NCBI RefSeq assembly: GCF_038811545.1
Contig: NZ_CP133319.1
Location: 1,116,001 to 1,180,000, forward strand
Length of the DNA stretch: 64,000 bases
From: Rhodoligotrophos sp. CJ14
GTDB taxonomy: Bacteria; Pseudomonadota; Alphaproteobacteria; Rhizobiales; Im1
Direction: 5' to 3'
Shown here: positions 17,921 through 27,733 of the stretch, one piece after another
How positions within the stretch are numbered: the first letter of the stretch is position 1
Layout of the letters: each line of letters starts with the position of its first letter
The notes under the pieces: model-generated
The model's database searches: none
Told to the model about the DNA's origin: nothing
What the model saw: the letters and a program-made list of their open reading frames with translations, nothing else
Program-made: the position numbers and the translations under genes

Positions 17921-19975
17921 TCAGCCTTCGATTCGGGAAAAGTCCGCAACCTGCTGAGTGGATTGGCGAATCCGGCTGAGCAGCTTTAGCCGGTTCTCGC
18001 GCAGGGGGGCATTGTCCGCATTGACCGTCACCTTGTCGAAGAAGGCATCGACCGGCGCGCGCAGCGCGGCGAGCGCGCGCATGGCACCTTCAAAGTCTTC
18101 GCGCCGGATGGCGGACTGAGCCTCGGCTTCTGCCTGGCCGATCGCAGCCGCCAATGCCTTCTCTTCAGCCTGCTGCATCAGTTGGGCATCCGGCTCGCCC
18201 GAATAGGTCGTCTTGTCCTTGCCTTCCTCGATGCGCAGAATATTTCCGGCACGCTTCACCCCGGCAAGCAGGCTTTCGCCATCCTCCGTCGCCAGGAATT
18301 GCCCCAGCGCCTCGACCCGACGCACGATCAGCCACAGATCATCCTGGCCACCCAGCGAGAACACCGCATCGATGAGGTCGTGCCGGGCTCCCTGCTCGCG
18401 CAGGTAAACCTTCAGCCGATCCGCGAAGAACGCGAGCAGGTCCTGATCGGTCGCAGCGTCACGCCCGGCAAAGCGCGCCCGATGTCCGGCGATCAGCCTA
18501 GACAGCGGCAGCCGCAAGCTGCCATCCAGCACCATGCGGATAATCCCAAGCGCTGCACGCCGCAATGCGAACGGATCCTTGGACCCCGTGGGCTTCTCGT
18601 CGATGGTCCAAAACCCGACCAGCGTGTCGAGCTTGTCCGCGATCGCCACCGCCTGGGCAACCTTGCTCGCCGGAATGGCATCCGATGGCCCCTGCGGCTT
18701 GTAATGCTCGCCAATAGCGGCTGCGACCTCCCCATCAAGCCCCTGGTCGAGCGCGTAATACTGGCCCATCAGGCCCTGAAGCTCCGGAAACTCGCCCACC
18801 ATGCCGGAGACGAGATCGGCCTTCGCGAGCCGCGCCGCATGCTGCGCCCTCTCGGCATCCGCGCCAATCAGCGCCGCGATCTCACCCGCCAGCGCCTCAA
18901 TCCGCCGGACCTTATCCGCAACCGTCCCGAGCTTCTCATGGAAACGCACCGCCTCGAGCTTTGCCGCCATCTCTTCGAGCGGCACCTTGCGGTCCTGATC
19001 CCAGAAGAATTTCGCATCCGACAGGCGCGCCGCGATGACTTTGTTATTCCCTTCGACAATCCGCCGCCCGCCATCCTCGGCCTCGATATTCGCAACGAGC
19101 AGGAAGCGATTGGCAAGCTTGCCGTCTCGTCCCCTGAGCGCGAAACATTTCTGATGGGCCTTGATCGAGGTGATGATCACCTCCGGCGGCACATCCAGAA
19201 AGCTTTCCTCGAACGAGCCCATGAGCACGGTCGGCCACTCCGTGAGGCCCGCATTCTCCGCAACGAGCGCCTCGTCCTCGATCAGTGAATAGCCTTGCGC
19301 AAAGGCGAGATTGCGCGCGGCATTGCGGATCACGTCCTGCCGCTCCTCGGGATCGATGATGACCTTGCGGCGCTTGAGCTCCCGCTCGTAATCCTCGAGC
19401 CGGCGCACCTCGAACGCATCCGGCGCCATGAACCGGTGCCCATGGGTCATCCGCCCCACGCTCACACCGGGAATATCGAAGGGCACCGCCTCCCCATCGA
19501 AGCTGCAGATGATGGAATGCAACGGACGTACCCAGCGCAAACTCCCTGCCCCCCAGCGCATGGACTTGGGCCAAGGGAATTTCGCAACCGCTGCCGGCAT
19601 GATCTCGGCGATGATCTCCTCGGCCGGCCGGCCCGGCTTTTCGATCCGCGCCACATAGAACGCGCCCTTGCGATCCTCCTGGACCGCGCATTGCTCGAGC
19701 GTCACGCCGGCGGCTGCAAGGAACCCATCGATCGCCTTCTGCGGCGCATCAACGCGTGGGCCTTTGCGCTCCTCTCGCCGGTCGGGTTGCCGGCCGGGAA
19801 GGCCATCCACCACCAGGGTGAGCCGCCGGGGAGTGGCCATGGCCTTGGCCCCCTCATAGACGAGGCCCTGCTCGACGAGCGCATCCGTTACCAGCTTGCG
19901 CAGATCCTCAGCCGCCTGCCGCTGCATGCGCGCCGGGATCTCTTCAGAGAACAGTTCGACCAGCAACTCAGGCAT
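17921..19975 (-). CDS. glyS: Glycyl-tRNA synthetase beta subunit
   Basis: 684 residues. Tetrameric alpha2-beta2 GlyRS beta chain, which binds tRNA-Gly. It begins with the family signature [18 protein letters not shown] and contains [14 protein letters not shown], the HD-like region around [15 protein letters not shown], and a C-terminal anticodon-binding DALR-like domain (residues 570-680). The start codon overlaps the 3' end of glyQ by 8 bp, so the subunits are translated together. Confidence 0.96.
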   Translation of the reverse strand: MPELLVELFSEEIPARMQRQAAEDLRKLVTDALVEQGLVYEGAKAMATPRRLTLVVDGLPGRQPDRREERKGPRVDAPQKAIDGFLAAAGVTLEQCAVQEDRKGAFYVARIEKPGRPAEEIIAEIMPAAVAKFPWPKSMRWGAGSLRWVRPLHSIICSFDGEAVPFDIPGVSVGRMTHGHRFMAPDAFEVRRLEDYERELKRRKVIIDPEERQDVIRNAARNLAFAQGYSLIEDEALVAENAGLTEWPTVLMGSFEESFLDVPPEVIITSIKAHQKCFALRGRDGKLANRFLLVANIEAEDGGRRIVEGNNKVIAARLSDAKFFWDQDRKVPLEEMAAKLEAVRFHEKLGTVADKVRRIEALAGEIAALIGADAERAQHAARLAKADLVSGMVGEFPELQGLMGQYYALDQGLDGEVAAAIGEHYKPQGPSDAIPASKVAQAVAIADKLDTLVGFWTIDEKPTGSKDPFALRRAALGIIRMVLDGSLRLPLSRLIAGHRARFAGRDAATDQDLLAFFADRLKVYLREQGARHDLIDAVFSLGGQDDLWLIVRRVEALGQFLATEDGESLLAGVKRAGNILRIEEGKDKTTYSGEPDAQLMQQAEEKALAAAIGQAEAEAQSAIRREDFEGAMRALAALRAPVDAFFDKVTVNADNAPLRENRLKLLSRIRQSTQQVADFSRIEG

Positions 19976-20948
19976 TGGCGGTCTCCGTGATCACCGATGC
20001 CGCGGCCGGCTCAGCCCCGCCGCCTGCTGTTTTGAGCCAGGCCCCAGCACAGGCCTTGGCAAGCTCGCGCACCCTCAGAATGTAGCTTTGCCGGTCGGTG
20101 ACCGAGATGACGCCGCGCGCATCCAGCAGATTGAAGATATGGGAGGCCTTTATGCATTGATCATAGGCCGGCAGCGCCAGCTCATGCCGCCCGTCACGCT
20201 CGCCGGCGGCGAGCAGCGCTGCACATTCCTTCTCCGCATCCGCGAAGTGACGGAACAGCATCTCCGTATCCGCATGCTCGAAATTGTAGCGAGAATATTC
20301 CTGTTCAGCCTGCTTGAACACATCCCCATAGGAGATGCGCAAATCCCCGTCGCGGCCGTTGAAATTGAGGTCATAGACATTGTCGACTCCCTGCACATAC
20401 ATGGCCAGCCGCTCGAGCCCATAGGTGAGTTCACCGGAAACGGGCGAGCAATCATAGCCACCGACCTGCTGGAAATAGGTGAATTGCGACACTTCCATGC
20501 CGTCGCACCACACCTCCCAGCCAAGCCCCCAGGCGCCCAGTGTCGGGCTCTCCCAATCGTCTTCCACGAAGCGGATATCGTGATTTTTGGGATCGATGCC
20601 GATCGCATAGAGGCTCTCAAGATAGAGCGCCTGGAAGTCCGGCGGCGACGGCTTCATGATGACTTGGAATTGGTAATAATGCTGCAGCCGGTTCGGGTTT
20701 TCCCCGTATCGGCCGTCTTTCGGCCGGCGGGAGGGCTGTACATAGGCGGCCCGCCAGGGCTTGGGACCGAGCGACCGCAGCGTTGTGGCAGGATGGAAGG
20801 TACCGGCACCGACCTCCATGTCATAGGGCTGCAGGATCACGCAGCCCTGCTTGGCCCAGAACAGCTGGAGGGTGAGCAGGAGATCCTGGAACGCGGATCC
20901 GGGCGAGAGCGCCGCGAGCCCGGCGGTCGGAGAAGAAGCAAGACTCAT
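19968..20948 (-). CDS. glyQ: Glycyl-tRNA synthetase alpha subunit
   Basis: 326 residues. Catalytic alpha chain of bacterial heterotetrameric GlyRS (class II). Hallmarks are [62 protein letters not shown] and the [21 protein letters not shown] active-site strand. The ATG at 20948 gives the canonical N-terminus; upstream codons run through two stable hairpins and are not coding. The first gene of the glyQ-glyS pair. Confidence 0.97.
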   Translation of the reverse strand: MSLASSPTAGLAALSPGSAFQDLLLTLQLFWAKQGCVILQPYDMEVGAGTFHPATTLRSLGPKPWRAAYVQPSRRPKDGRYGENPNRLQHYYQFQVIMKPSPPDFQALYLESLYAIGIDPKNHDIRFVEDDWESPTLGAWGLGWEVWCDGMEVSQFTYFQQVGGYDCSPVSGELTYGLERLAMYVQGVDNVYDLNFNGRDGDLRISYGDVFKQAEQEYSRYNFEHADTEMLFRHFADAEKECAALLAAGERDGRHELALPAYDQCIKASHIFNLLDARGVISVTDRQSYILRVRELAKACAGAWLKTAGGGAEPAAASVITETANA

Positions 20949-21072
20949 GATCTGCCGTTCGTATGCGGGCGGCCTGCCGGCCTGATTGCGCCGCACACTA
21001 GTGCGCGATCGGCAAAAGGGAAAGCCAGTTTTGCATCTGCTCGCTAACGAGAGATAGCCATAGAGCTCTCGT

Positions 21073-21126
21073 GCTCTGAGGTTGCTGGCCTCAGAGCCTT
21101 CCACATCCGGCCTCCAACAGGCCGGA
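21073..21126. terminator. Two adjacent perfect hairpins between the 63-aa gene and glyQ
   Basis: GCTCTGAGG/CCTCAGAGC (21073-21081 with 21089-21097) is a perfect 9-bp stem with a 7-nt loop. TCCGGCCT/AGGCCGGA (21106-21113 with 21119-21126) is a perfect 8-bp stem with a 5-nt loop. Neither is followed by a strong T run, so they may act as a Rho-linked terminator, an mRNA-stability element or a glyQ leader structure. Confidence 0.5.
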
Positions 21127-21143
21127 AGGTTGAGGAACCGGGC

Positions 21144-21335
21144 TTACCAGCGCTCGTTCGAAGGCCGATAGACACCTGTCTCCGGATCAGGCCGCAGCGT
21201 CGGCAGATGGCGCTGGTTTGGGTTCGTAACGCGCCGACGCGACTTCACGGCGAGTTTCTGTGCTTCCTGCAAAACACGCCGGAACGCGATCAGCGCGAGC
21301 GTTGCCATCAAGAACAAGACGACGGAGCGGATCAT
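21144..21335 (-). CDS. Small single-pass membrane protein
   Basis: 63 residues. The ATG at 21335 lies 7 nt after GGAGG; an upstream start would add eight residues and is not needed. Residues 2-18 (IRSVVLFLMATLALIAF) form one transmembrane helix, followed by a basic cytoplasmic tail ending DPETGVYRPSNERW. Small proteins with this architecture and a DP.TGVYRP tail recur between glyQ and the S49 peptidase gene in related bacteria, as far as I recall. Function unknown. Confidence 0.65.
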   Translation of the reverse strand: MIRSVVLFLMATLALIAFRRVLQEAQKLAVKSRRRVTNPNQRHLPTLRPDPETGVYRPSNERW

Positions 21336-21402
21336 CCCTTTCCCTCCAGAGTGGTTCATGCCCCACGCACTGCAATCCGGGTGCCAGGACTTCGGTTGTC
21401 AA

Positions 21403-22296
21403 CTATAGCCCGAACCGCGCCCACAAGGCACGGTCCTCAACTGCCGCAATGATGTTCTCGGCCATCACTGCGGATAAATCCGGCGCGCCGCCTCCTGTTC
21501 CAAACAGTCCGGGAATACGACCAAGCCGCCGTGTAAGCCAATTCTCCCGCGCGCCAATGACGCGCAGCTTGGGCTCCTCGCCGAGCTTGCTGGCAAGGAC
21601 CGAATGCATGTCCCCCAGCCCGTCAACGAGCCCGAGCCCGAGCGCCTTCGTGCCGGCCCAGAACTGGCCGGAAAACAGCTCTTCCTCAGAACCTTTCAGG
21701 CGCTCGCCACGCCGCTGCCGCACCACCTCTTTGAAGCTCTCATGGATATCGAGCTGGATGGACTTCAAATGCTCCACATCCTCCGGCTTTTCCGGCTGAA
21801 ATGGATCAAGGATCGCCTTGTTGTGCCCGGCCGTATGGATGCGGCGCTCGATGCCGAGCTTCTGCAACGCCTGAACGAAGCCGAATCCCGACGACACCAC
21901 ACCGATCGACCCGATGATCGAGCTGGGATCGGCATAGATTTCATCCCCCGCCACCGCGATGTAATAGCCGCCGGATGCTGCCGCATCTTCCGTGAAGACG
22001 AAGACCTTGCGGTCGTGCTTCTCGGCAAGGCTGCGGATGCGCTGGTAAATGAGCCGCGCCTGGACGGGCGTGCCGCCCGGCGAATTCAGGATGATCGCGA
22101 CGGCCGCTGCTTTCTTGAACCGGAACGCCCGCTCGAGCATCGGGCCGACGGTCTCGAGCGTGAGCCCTGAGCGTCTGAGACCGGCCGAGCCGATGACGCC
22201 GGACAGCCGAATCACTGGAACGATCGGTTTGCGGTTGAGAGAACCGCTTTTCCAGGCAACGAAACGATCGCGAACAGAGGCGGGAACCAAGCTCAT
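21403..22296 (-). CDS. S49-family serine protease (SppA/SohB-like)
   Basis: 297 residues. Membrane-associated Ser-Lys dyad peptidase of the short SppA/SohB type. Motifs: VPVIRLSGVIG, ILNSPGGTPVQARLIYQRI (oxyanion region), DAAASGGYYIAVAGDEIYAD with the nucleophile Ser, IIGSIGVVSSGFGF, and TAGHNKAILDPFQP with the candidate general-base Lys. No long N-terminal helix is visible, so it may be peripheral. Likely role: degrading signal peptides or membrane protein fragments. It sits in the conserved block leading to glyQ-glyS. Confidence 0.88.
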   Translation of the reverse strand: MSLVPASVRDRFVAWKSGSLNRKPIVPVIRLSGVIGSAGLRRSGLTLETVGPMLERAFRFKKAAAVAIILNSPGGTPVQARLIYQRIRSLAEKHDRKVFVFTEDAAASGGYYIAVAGDEIYADPSSIIGSIGVVSSGFGFVQALQKLGIERRIHTAGHNKAILDPFQPEKPEDVEHLKSIQLDIHESFKEVVRQRRGERLKGSEEELFSGQFWAGTKALGLGLVDGLGDMHSVLASKLGEEPKLRVIGARENWLTRRLGRIPGLFGTGGGAPDLSAVMAENIIAAVEDRALWARFGL

Positions 22297-22366
22297 TACG
22301 ATTCCGAGTTACGCGGGGAGAGAGGCTGAGGCAAGACCTAACTCTCCTGCACACGTGATGTTGACC

Positions 22367-22420
22367 AGAGCATTTCGAGCGAGGCGGGCACCCCGTTCGC
22401 GTGAAGAAATGCGAGCAGGC
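22367..22420 (+). repeat. Dispersed intergenic repeat, copy 2 (partial)
   Basis: AGAGCATTTCGAGCGAGGCG is followed by GTTCGCGTGAAGAAATGCGA and GCAGGCAA. Only the 5' half of the element is recognisable. It lies between the S49 peptidase start and the stop of the methylase gene. Confidence 0.7.
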
Positions 22421-22435
22421 AACCACTTAGACCGC

Positions 22436-23221
22436 TCACCGCAACGGAAAGGCCGCGCCATGGCGCAACACAGCCTCCGCTTCCTCGGTGAAGCCGTGGC
22501 CATCCCCATGCAGGATCATGCCCGGAAGCAGCCGCAAGCCGGCCCGGCTGCCCTTGATCGCCTGGATGATGACCAGGGAAGCTGGCATTCCCGCACGCGG
22601 GAACAACGGCGCAACCCGTATATCCCCCGCCCGGCTCTCCAGCGCCTTCAGCAGGCCGGGCAGCTCTTCTGGCCGCTGGACCAGGGTGAGCGTTCCGCGC
22701 GGACGCGCCATCGCCGCCAGCATCTTGATCCAGAGGTCGAGGTCGCCCGCGGGCATGCTATGTGCCTCGCTCTTTGATCCAGATGGTGATGCGGTTGTGC
22801 GCTCGCGGACATGATAAGGCGGGTTCGCAAAGACATGATCGAAGGACGCAACCGGCGGGAAGCGCCCATCCGGATTGCGCGTGAGCTCTTTGATGTCTCC
22901 CTCGATCAGATGGACCCGCGCCTCTTCGCCATTGGCGGCAATGTTGTGCCGAGCAACCTGTGCATAAAGCGGCGATCGCTCGATCCCGGCGATATGGACG
23001 CCGGGCACCCGAGCCGCAAGGCAGAGCGCCGCAGTGCCCACTCCCATACCCCCTTCGAAAACCGACTGTCCCGGCTCGCAGGGGATCGATGCCGCGAGAA
23101 ACACCGCATCAATTCCTGCGCGATATCCTTTCTTCGGCTGTTGCAAGACGATCCTGCCGCCGAGAAATTGATCTCGGGTCAGATCGTCTTCAAGCACCGG
23201 AACTTCGGACATAGGCGGCAT
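22436..23221 (-). CDS. TrmN6-like tRNA adenine N6-methyltransferase
   Basis: 261 residues. SAM-dependent methylase of the small-methylase/TrmN6 type. The start region LGGRIVLQQPKKGYRAGIDAV is typical; motif I is FEGGMGVGTAALCLAA, and the catalytic FANPPY motif (N-P-P-Y) shows N6-adenine chemistry. The likely target is A37 of tRNA-Val. The ATG at 23221 is used; a TTG at 23233 would overlap the stop of the upstream DUF2007 gene and an ATG at 23212 is also possible. Cotranscribed with DUF2007. Confidence 0.82.
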   Translation of the reverse strand: MPPMSEVPVLEDDLTRDQFLGGRIVLQQPKKGYRAGIDAVFLAASIPCEPGQSVFEGGMGVGTAALCLAARVPGVHIAGIERSPLYAQVARHNIAANGEEARVHLIEGDIKELTRNPDGRFPPVASFDHVFANPPYHVRERTTASPSGSKSEAHSMPAGDLDLWIKMLAAMARPRGTLTLVQRPEELPGLLKALESRAGDIRVAPLFPRAGMPASLVIIQAIKGSRAGLRLLPGMILHGDGHGFTEEAEAVLRHGAAFPLR

Positions 23222-23229
23222 TGGTGAAA

Positions 23230-23439
23230 TCAAAGGGACAGTCCGGCATCCCTCAGCAACTGGCGTGCCGCATCCACCTCTTCATCCACCACCATCAAGC
23301 GGCGCGGCAGGATGCCGAGACTCCCTTCAACGACGCTCATATTGGTGTCGAGGATGATGTGGTCGATGCCCGCATCTTTGAGGAGCGCTGTTGCAAAGGA
23401 AAGAGCGACCATATCGTTGGACCTCAGGATCTCGCGCAT
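23230..23439 (-). CDS. DUF2007 putative signal-transducing protein
   Basis: 69 residues matching the DUF2007 pattern: MREILRSNDMVALSFATALL, then GIDHIILDTNMS and RLMVVDEEVDAARQLL. It is a small cytoplasmic alpha-beta protein; members are predicted nucleotide- or PII-like sensors without a proven role. It ends 9 bp before the methylase start and is divergent from the polyprenyl synthase gene, a conserved arrangement. Confidence 0.85.
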   Translation of the reverse strand: MREILRSNDMVALSFATALLKDAGIDHIILDTNMSVVEGSLGILPRRLMVVDEEVDAARQLLRDAGLSL

Positions 23440-23614
23440 ACCATCTCCGGACCGATCACGCAGCGCCGGCAGGAGTGGAACCTCCGGCCGCGTCCATTTT
23501 ATGCTAGCGCAGAACGCAAGAAAGCGGCATGGCTTTCCGGCAAGATAAGATCGACCGGGCTCGGCGCGAATTCCTGATCCTCAGGCATCTGCCGTCGCTG
23601 TCTCTGGGTCGCGC

Positions 23615-23644
23615 TTGATTGGGCAAGCCGGGCCTTCATATTCT
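23615..23644 (+). promoter_or_regulatory. Candidate sigma-70-type promoter for the polyprenyl synthase gene
   Basis: TTGATT (23615-23620) and TATTCT (23639-23644) are 18 bp apart, 31 bp upstream of the GTG start. Read by eye only. Confidence 0.3.
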
Positions 23645-23675
23645 CTGTACTTGCTAGCCGGCACGAGGAGGTTCC

Positions 23676-24692
23676 GTGGGACAAGTCATCGCTTTCGACA
23701 ATCGCCAGAGCGGGTCGGCCAAGCTTGACCCCTTGCTTGCTCTTGTCGATGCCGACATGGCGCGCGTCAACGAAGCCATTCTTGCGCGGGCCTATTCCGA
23801 GGTCGACATGATCCCCGATCTTGCACGCCATCTGATCGACAGTGGCGGCAAGCGCCTGCGCCCTATGCTGACCATCGCCGCAGCACAGATGTGCGGCTAT
23901 CGCGGCGATTATCACATCAAGCTCGCGGCCGCGGTGGAGTTCATGCACACGGCGACTTTGCTGCACGATGACGTGGTCGATGAAAGCGAGCTGCGCCGCG
24001 GCAAGCAGGCGGCCCGGATGATCTGGGGCAACCAGGCCAGCGTTCTCGTCGGCGACTACCTGCTTGGCCAGGCCTTCAAGATGATGGTCGAGACCAAGTC
24101 GCTGGATGCCTTGCGGATCCTCTCCAATGCTGCGGCGGTCATCGCCGAGGGCGAGGTGCTGCAATTGGCCGCGCAACGGGACACCTCGACCACCGAGGAT
24201 GCCTATCTCCGCATCATCAACGCCAAGACCGCCGCGCTGTTCTCCTCTGCCGCCGAGGTCGGCGCGGCCATTGCCGAACGGCCTCGGGCGGAGCAGCAGG
24301 CCCTACAGGCCTTCGGGCGCAATCTCGGCCTGGCCTTCCAGCTGATCGATGATGCGCTCGATTATTCCGGCAAGCAGGGCTTGTTGGGCAAGAGCGTGGG
24401 CGATGATTTCCGCGAGGGCAAGATCACCCTGCCCGTGGTGCTCGCCTATCGCAGAGGCGACAGCCATGATCGTGCCTTCTGGCAGCGCACGCTCCAGGAA
24501 GGCATCCAGAGCGACGAGGATCTGGCCATCGCCATCGCCCTGGTCGAGAAACATGGCGCCATTGCCGATACCATCGAGCGCGCCCGCCACTATGGCGCGA
24601 TCGCATCGGAGGCTCTGGCCATCTTCCCCTCGGGCCCTCACAAGCAGGCGCTCAACCTCGCGGTCGACTTCAGCATCGAACGCGCATTCTGA
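23676..24692 (+). CDS. ispB: Octaprenyl/decaprenyl diphosphate synthase
   Basis: 338 residues. Trans-prenyltransferase making the ubiquinone side chain from FPP/IPP. The first Asp-rich motif is LLHDDVVDESELRRG, the second is FQLIDDALDYSG, and GGKRLRPML binds IPP. Chain length would normally be ten units in Rhizobiales (Q10), which sequence alone cannot prove. The GTG start is supported by GAGGAGG just upstream. It draws on isoprenoid units from the MEP pathway (ispE at 24768 and ispH at 50551). Confidence 0.92.
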   Translation: MGQVIAFDNRQSGSAKLDPLLALVDADMARVNEAILARAYSEVDMIPDLARHLIDSGGKRLRPMLTIAAAQMCGYRGDYHIKLAAAVEFMHTATLLHDDVVDESELRRGKQAARMIWGNQASVLVGDYLLGQAFKMMVETKSLDALRILSNAAAVIAEGEVLQLAAQRDTSTTEDAYLRIINAKTAALFSSAAEVGAAIAERPRAEQQALQAFGRNLGLAFQLIDDALDYSGKQGLLGKSVGDDFREGKITLPVVLAYRRGDSHDRAFWQRTLQEGIQSDEDLAIAIALVEKHGAIADTIERARHYGAIASEALAIFPSGPHKQALNLAVDFSIERAF

Positions 24693-24767
24693 GTTGATCC
24701 CAGAGAGTGGCTGCTGGCTTTCGGAGAAGGTGACGCTGCAACGAGGACGGCGGGACGTCTCGCCCTG

Positions 24768-25673
24768 CTACCTCAGCTGGCTTGCCATCAGCCACCAGCC
24801 GGGATGATCGGCAGCAATCCGCGTCCCCGCAGCTGCGGCTTGCTCCCGTGTGGGGAAAAGGCCAAAGCACGTCGCGCCGCTACCCGACATGCGCGCCACC
24901 AGGCAGCCCGTCTCTTGCCGCAACCGGTCCAACACCTCCGCAATGACCGGTGCTAACCGCTGGGCTGGCGCTTCGAGGTCATTCCGGCAGAGCGTGATGA
25001 ATTCGGCAAAATGCGCCGCATCCCGCCATTGCGCTGGTAGTGGCGGATGAGGAGAGCCCGGCTCCTCTCCTGCCGCAAGCCGTGCCGCAAGCCCCAATTC
25101 CCGGAAAACGGCCGCGGTCGCCACTGCAACCCTTGGATTGACCAGCAAGATGCCGACATCCGGCAATGGGCCGACCGTCTCGACCCTCTCCCCGATACCG
25201 GCCATGAAGCAGGCCCGCGACCGCAGGCACACTGGAACGTCAGCGCCAAGCGTCAACGCAATCCGGTCGAGCTCGTCATCCGGCACTGAGAGTTGATAGC
25301 GCCGCATGATGCCTCTGAGGGTCGCGGCGGCGTCTGCCGAACCCCCACCAATGCCGGAGGCGACGGGCAATCGCTTTTCGAGCCGGATCCCGCAGGCATC
25401 CACCCCAAGAGCAGCGGCCGCGCGCAGGACAAGATTGGTCGGATCGGACTCGAGCCCCGATGCGAAGGGGCCATCAATCGTCAAAGACAGGCGCTCGGAC
25501 GCTGCAAAATGCACGACGTCGCCTTCCCCCGTGAAGGCGACCAGGCTTTCCAGAAGATGATAGCCATCCGCGCGCTGGCCAACCACATGCAGCGAGAGAT
25601 TGACCTTGGCGCTGGCCAGTTCAGCGTCAGGCCCTGCCTGCGCGGCCTCCCGCTGCCCGACAGCCCTACCCAT
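24768..25673 (-). CDS. ispE: 4-diphosphocytidyl-2-C-methyl-D-erythritol kinase
   Basis: 301 residues. GHMP kinase of the MEP isoprenoid pathway. AKVNLSLHVVGQRADGYHLLESLV is the N-terminal substrate motif (Lys and Asn), LPVASGIGGGSADAAATLRG is the ATP-binding GHMP loop, and MSGSGATCFGLF is the C-terminal motif. The ATG at 25673 starts about 25 residues before the first motif; the ribosome site is weak. It lies 13 bp downstream of the TPR gene and is probably cotranscribed. Confidence 0.94.
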   Translation of the reverse strand: MGRAVGQREAAQAGPDAELASAKVNLSLHVVGQRADGYHLLESLVAFTGEGDVVHFAASERLSLTIDGPFASGLESDPTNLVLRAAAALGVDACGIRLEKRLPVASGIGGGSADAAATLRGIMRRYQLSVPDDELDRIALTLGADVPVCLRSRACFMAGIGERVETVGPLPDVGILLVNPRVAVATAAVFRELGLAARLAAGEEPGSPHPPLPAQWRDAAHFAEFITLCRNDLEAPAQRLAPVIAEVLDRLRQETGCLVARMSGSGATCFGLFPTREQAAAAGTRIAADHPGWWLMASQLR

Positions 25674-25686
25674 TGATGACGCCACG

Positions 25687-27414
25687 CTACGAGCGCTTCT
25701 CCGAGATCGGCGTTGCAACCGCTGGTGCCGGGGCCTCGTCCGGCAGCCCGTTTGCAAGCTTGCTCTCGATCGATTTCAGGAGATCGGGCTCCGGCTCGCT
25801 ATCCTTGGCATGCTGCCACTGGAACTTCGCCTCGAGCCTGCGGCCCACCCGCCAGTAAGCATCACCCAGATGATCATTGATGGCGGCATCATTGGGCTGC
25901 AGCTCGATTGCCCGCTCCAGCTCTTCGACCGCCCGGGCATAATCGCCCCGCTTGTAATAGGCCCAGCCCAGGCTGTCGATGATATAGCCGTCATTCGGCC
26001 GCTGCTCGACCGCCTTCTCGATCATCGTCATGGCGTCGTCGAGGTTGCGGTTCTGTTCGAGCCAGGAATAGCCGAGATAGTTGAGCACCAAGGGCTGGTC
26101 CGGCTCGAGCGCCAGCGCCTTCAGGAAATCGGCCTCGGCCTTTTCCCATTGCTTGGAGCGCTCATAGCAGATGCCGCGGAAATAGAGCACCATCCAATGC
26201 CGCTCGTTAGGCTCACCGATGCCATCCAGGGCTTGCGTGTAGAATTTCGCGGCATCCTCAAACTTGGACTGGCTCCGCAGGATGGTTCCGAGCGTGACGA
26301 GCGCCTCGTAGTTCTTTGGCTCGCGTTTCACCAGCTTCTCGAGCTGAGCGCGAGCCTCGTCATTCCGTCCGAGCTCACTGAGATTGGCGGCCATGCGGAT
26401 ATCCGCATTCGGGCGCAAGGCTGAGCTGAACGGCACTTTGTCGTAAGCGCCGATCGCCGCCTGATACTGCTTCATATTCTCGAAAATGTCGCCCAGAAGC
26501 GTCTGCACCGCCGGCATGTTCGGCTTCAGGCTGAGCGTGAGCCGGGCATAGGTGAGCGCAAGATCGATGCCCGATTCATCCGTCAGCGCGCTGGCGAGGC
26601 CGAACAGCGCCTCCGCCGCACCATCGATCGCATTGCCGACGAAAGGCGCGGGCTTGGCGTGCCCAATTCGCGACAGCACCTGCTCGATGACCGGGTGATC
26701 GGGCGAAACGGTAAGGAATGCCTGATAGATCTCGCGCGCCTTATCAACCTCGCCCTGGCGCTCGAGGAAATTGCCATAGGCCTCCACGATCCGCAGCGAG
26801 CTCGAGCTCTCGTCATAGGCCTTCTTGTAAAGCGCCGCCGCCTTGGGCTTCATGCCCAGGAGATCGGAGATGAGCGCCTGGTGGAAGATCTTGTAGATCC
26901 CGAAGGACTCGTTCCTGTCGAGGATGTCGAGCGCCTTCTCGGCCTTCCCCCCCTGCTTCTCCGCCGCATAGCTCCAGGCCGTCAGTAGCCCGCTGGTGAG
27001 TTCACCGATGGGCGTATAGGCTGCCTGCTCGAAATGCTTGCGCGCGCTGGTCTCGGCCCCTCGCCGCAGATCGGCAAGCCCCAGAACAATGTGGGCCAGC
27101 CTGTGCCGCGAGTTGATGACGATGAGCCGCTTGGCCAGCATTTCGGCCCGCAGCACATTCCCCGCCCCCAGCTCTGCCACGAAGGATCGCTCCAGCAAGA
27201 GCGGGTTCGTCGGATCCTGCTCGAAGGCATCGGCGAAATAGCGGGCAGCCTGGTCGATATCCCGCGTTTGCGACGCGAACTGCCCGGCCAGATAGCTGCC
27301 GGACAATGATCTGATCTCCCGTGCTTCGCCAAACGCCGGAGCAAAAAGCGCAGAGAGAGCCACGCTCAGGGCTAGGGCCGTACCGACCACTGCATGCTTG
27401 CCGCTGCGCATCAT
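25687..27414 (-). CDS. Exported tetratricopeptide repeat protein
   Basis: 575 residues. The N-terminal signal peptide (about residues 1-31, VVGTALALSVALSALFAPAFG) is followed by roughly ten TPR units along the whole length, clearest in the C-terminal half (FRGICYERSKQWEKAEADFL; YYKRGDYARAVEELERAIEL). It ends with a Pro/Ala-rich tail. It is probably a periplasmic protein-interaction scaffold. The TPR-ispE pairing occurs in many Rhizobiales genomes, but no function is established. Confidence 0.85.
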   Translation of the reverse strand: MMRSGKHAVVGTALALSVALSALFAPAFGEAREIRSLSGSYLAGQFASQTRDIDQAARYFADAFEQDPTNPLLLERSFVAELGAGNVLRAEMLAKRLIVINSRHRLAHIVLGLADLRRGAETSARKHFEQAAYTPIGELTSGLLTAWSYAAEKQGGKAEKALDILDRNESFGIYKIFHQALISDLLGMKPKAAALYKKAYDESSSSLRIVEAYGNFLERQGEVDKAREIYQAFLTVSPDHPVIEQVLSRIGHAKPAPFVGNAIDGAAEALFGLASALTDESGIDLALTYARLTLSLKPNMPAVQTLLGDIFENMKQYQAAIGAYDKVPFSSALRPNADIRMAANLSELGRNDEARAQLEKLVKREPKNYEALVTLGTILRSQSKFEDAAKFYTQALDGIGEPNERHWMVLYFRGICYERSKQWEKAEADFLKALALEPDQPLVLNYLGYSWLEQNRNLDDAMTMIEKAVEQRPNDGYIIDSLGWAYYKRGDYARAVEELERAIELQPNDAAINDHLGDAYWRVGRRLEAKFQWQHAKDSEPEPDLLKSIESKLANGLPDEAPAPAVATPISEKRS

Positions 27415-27733
27415 ATCTGCCTGATCTCCTCGGAGCGCTGTTCCTCATTTGCCGGCCGCCGTCTGGCCGGAGGGTGCGCCAGTGGGCACCTCTCTACTGC
27501 TATAACCCAGTTTCGCCAAGGTCGAGTATTCGACGAAACCTGGCAAGAGGATGACGATATTTTCTGTCGAGCGATTCCCCAAACGGCTCCGGCAGCGGCA
27601 TACTTGTACAACAATGTGGCGCAATTGGCCCCGCGACCGACACCTCTTGCACGCATTCTTAGGACCGCCATACGCACCGATCCATCCCTATCCGCGGCTG
27701 AGAGGTCCGGTGCTGAGCGCCGGGCCTCGAGCC
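27415..27733. other. Intergenic stretch upstream of the TPR gene
   Basis: 319 bp with no convincing gene. It holds CCGGCC-N7-GGCCGG near 27452 and GTCGA-N4-TCGAC near 27521, both short inverted repeats upstream of the minus-strand TPR gene, and an imperfect hairpin just past the ETF-QO stop. Confidence 0.45.

Noticed and set aside
27708-27733. Imperfect hairpin just past the ETF-QO stop
   Set aside because: It has a mismatch in the stem and no T run; too weak to call a terminator.
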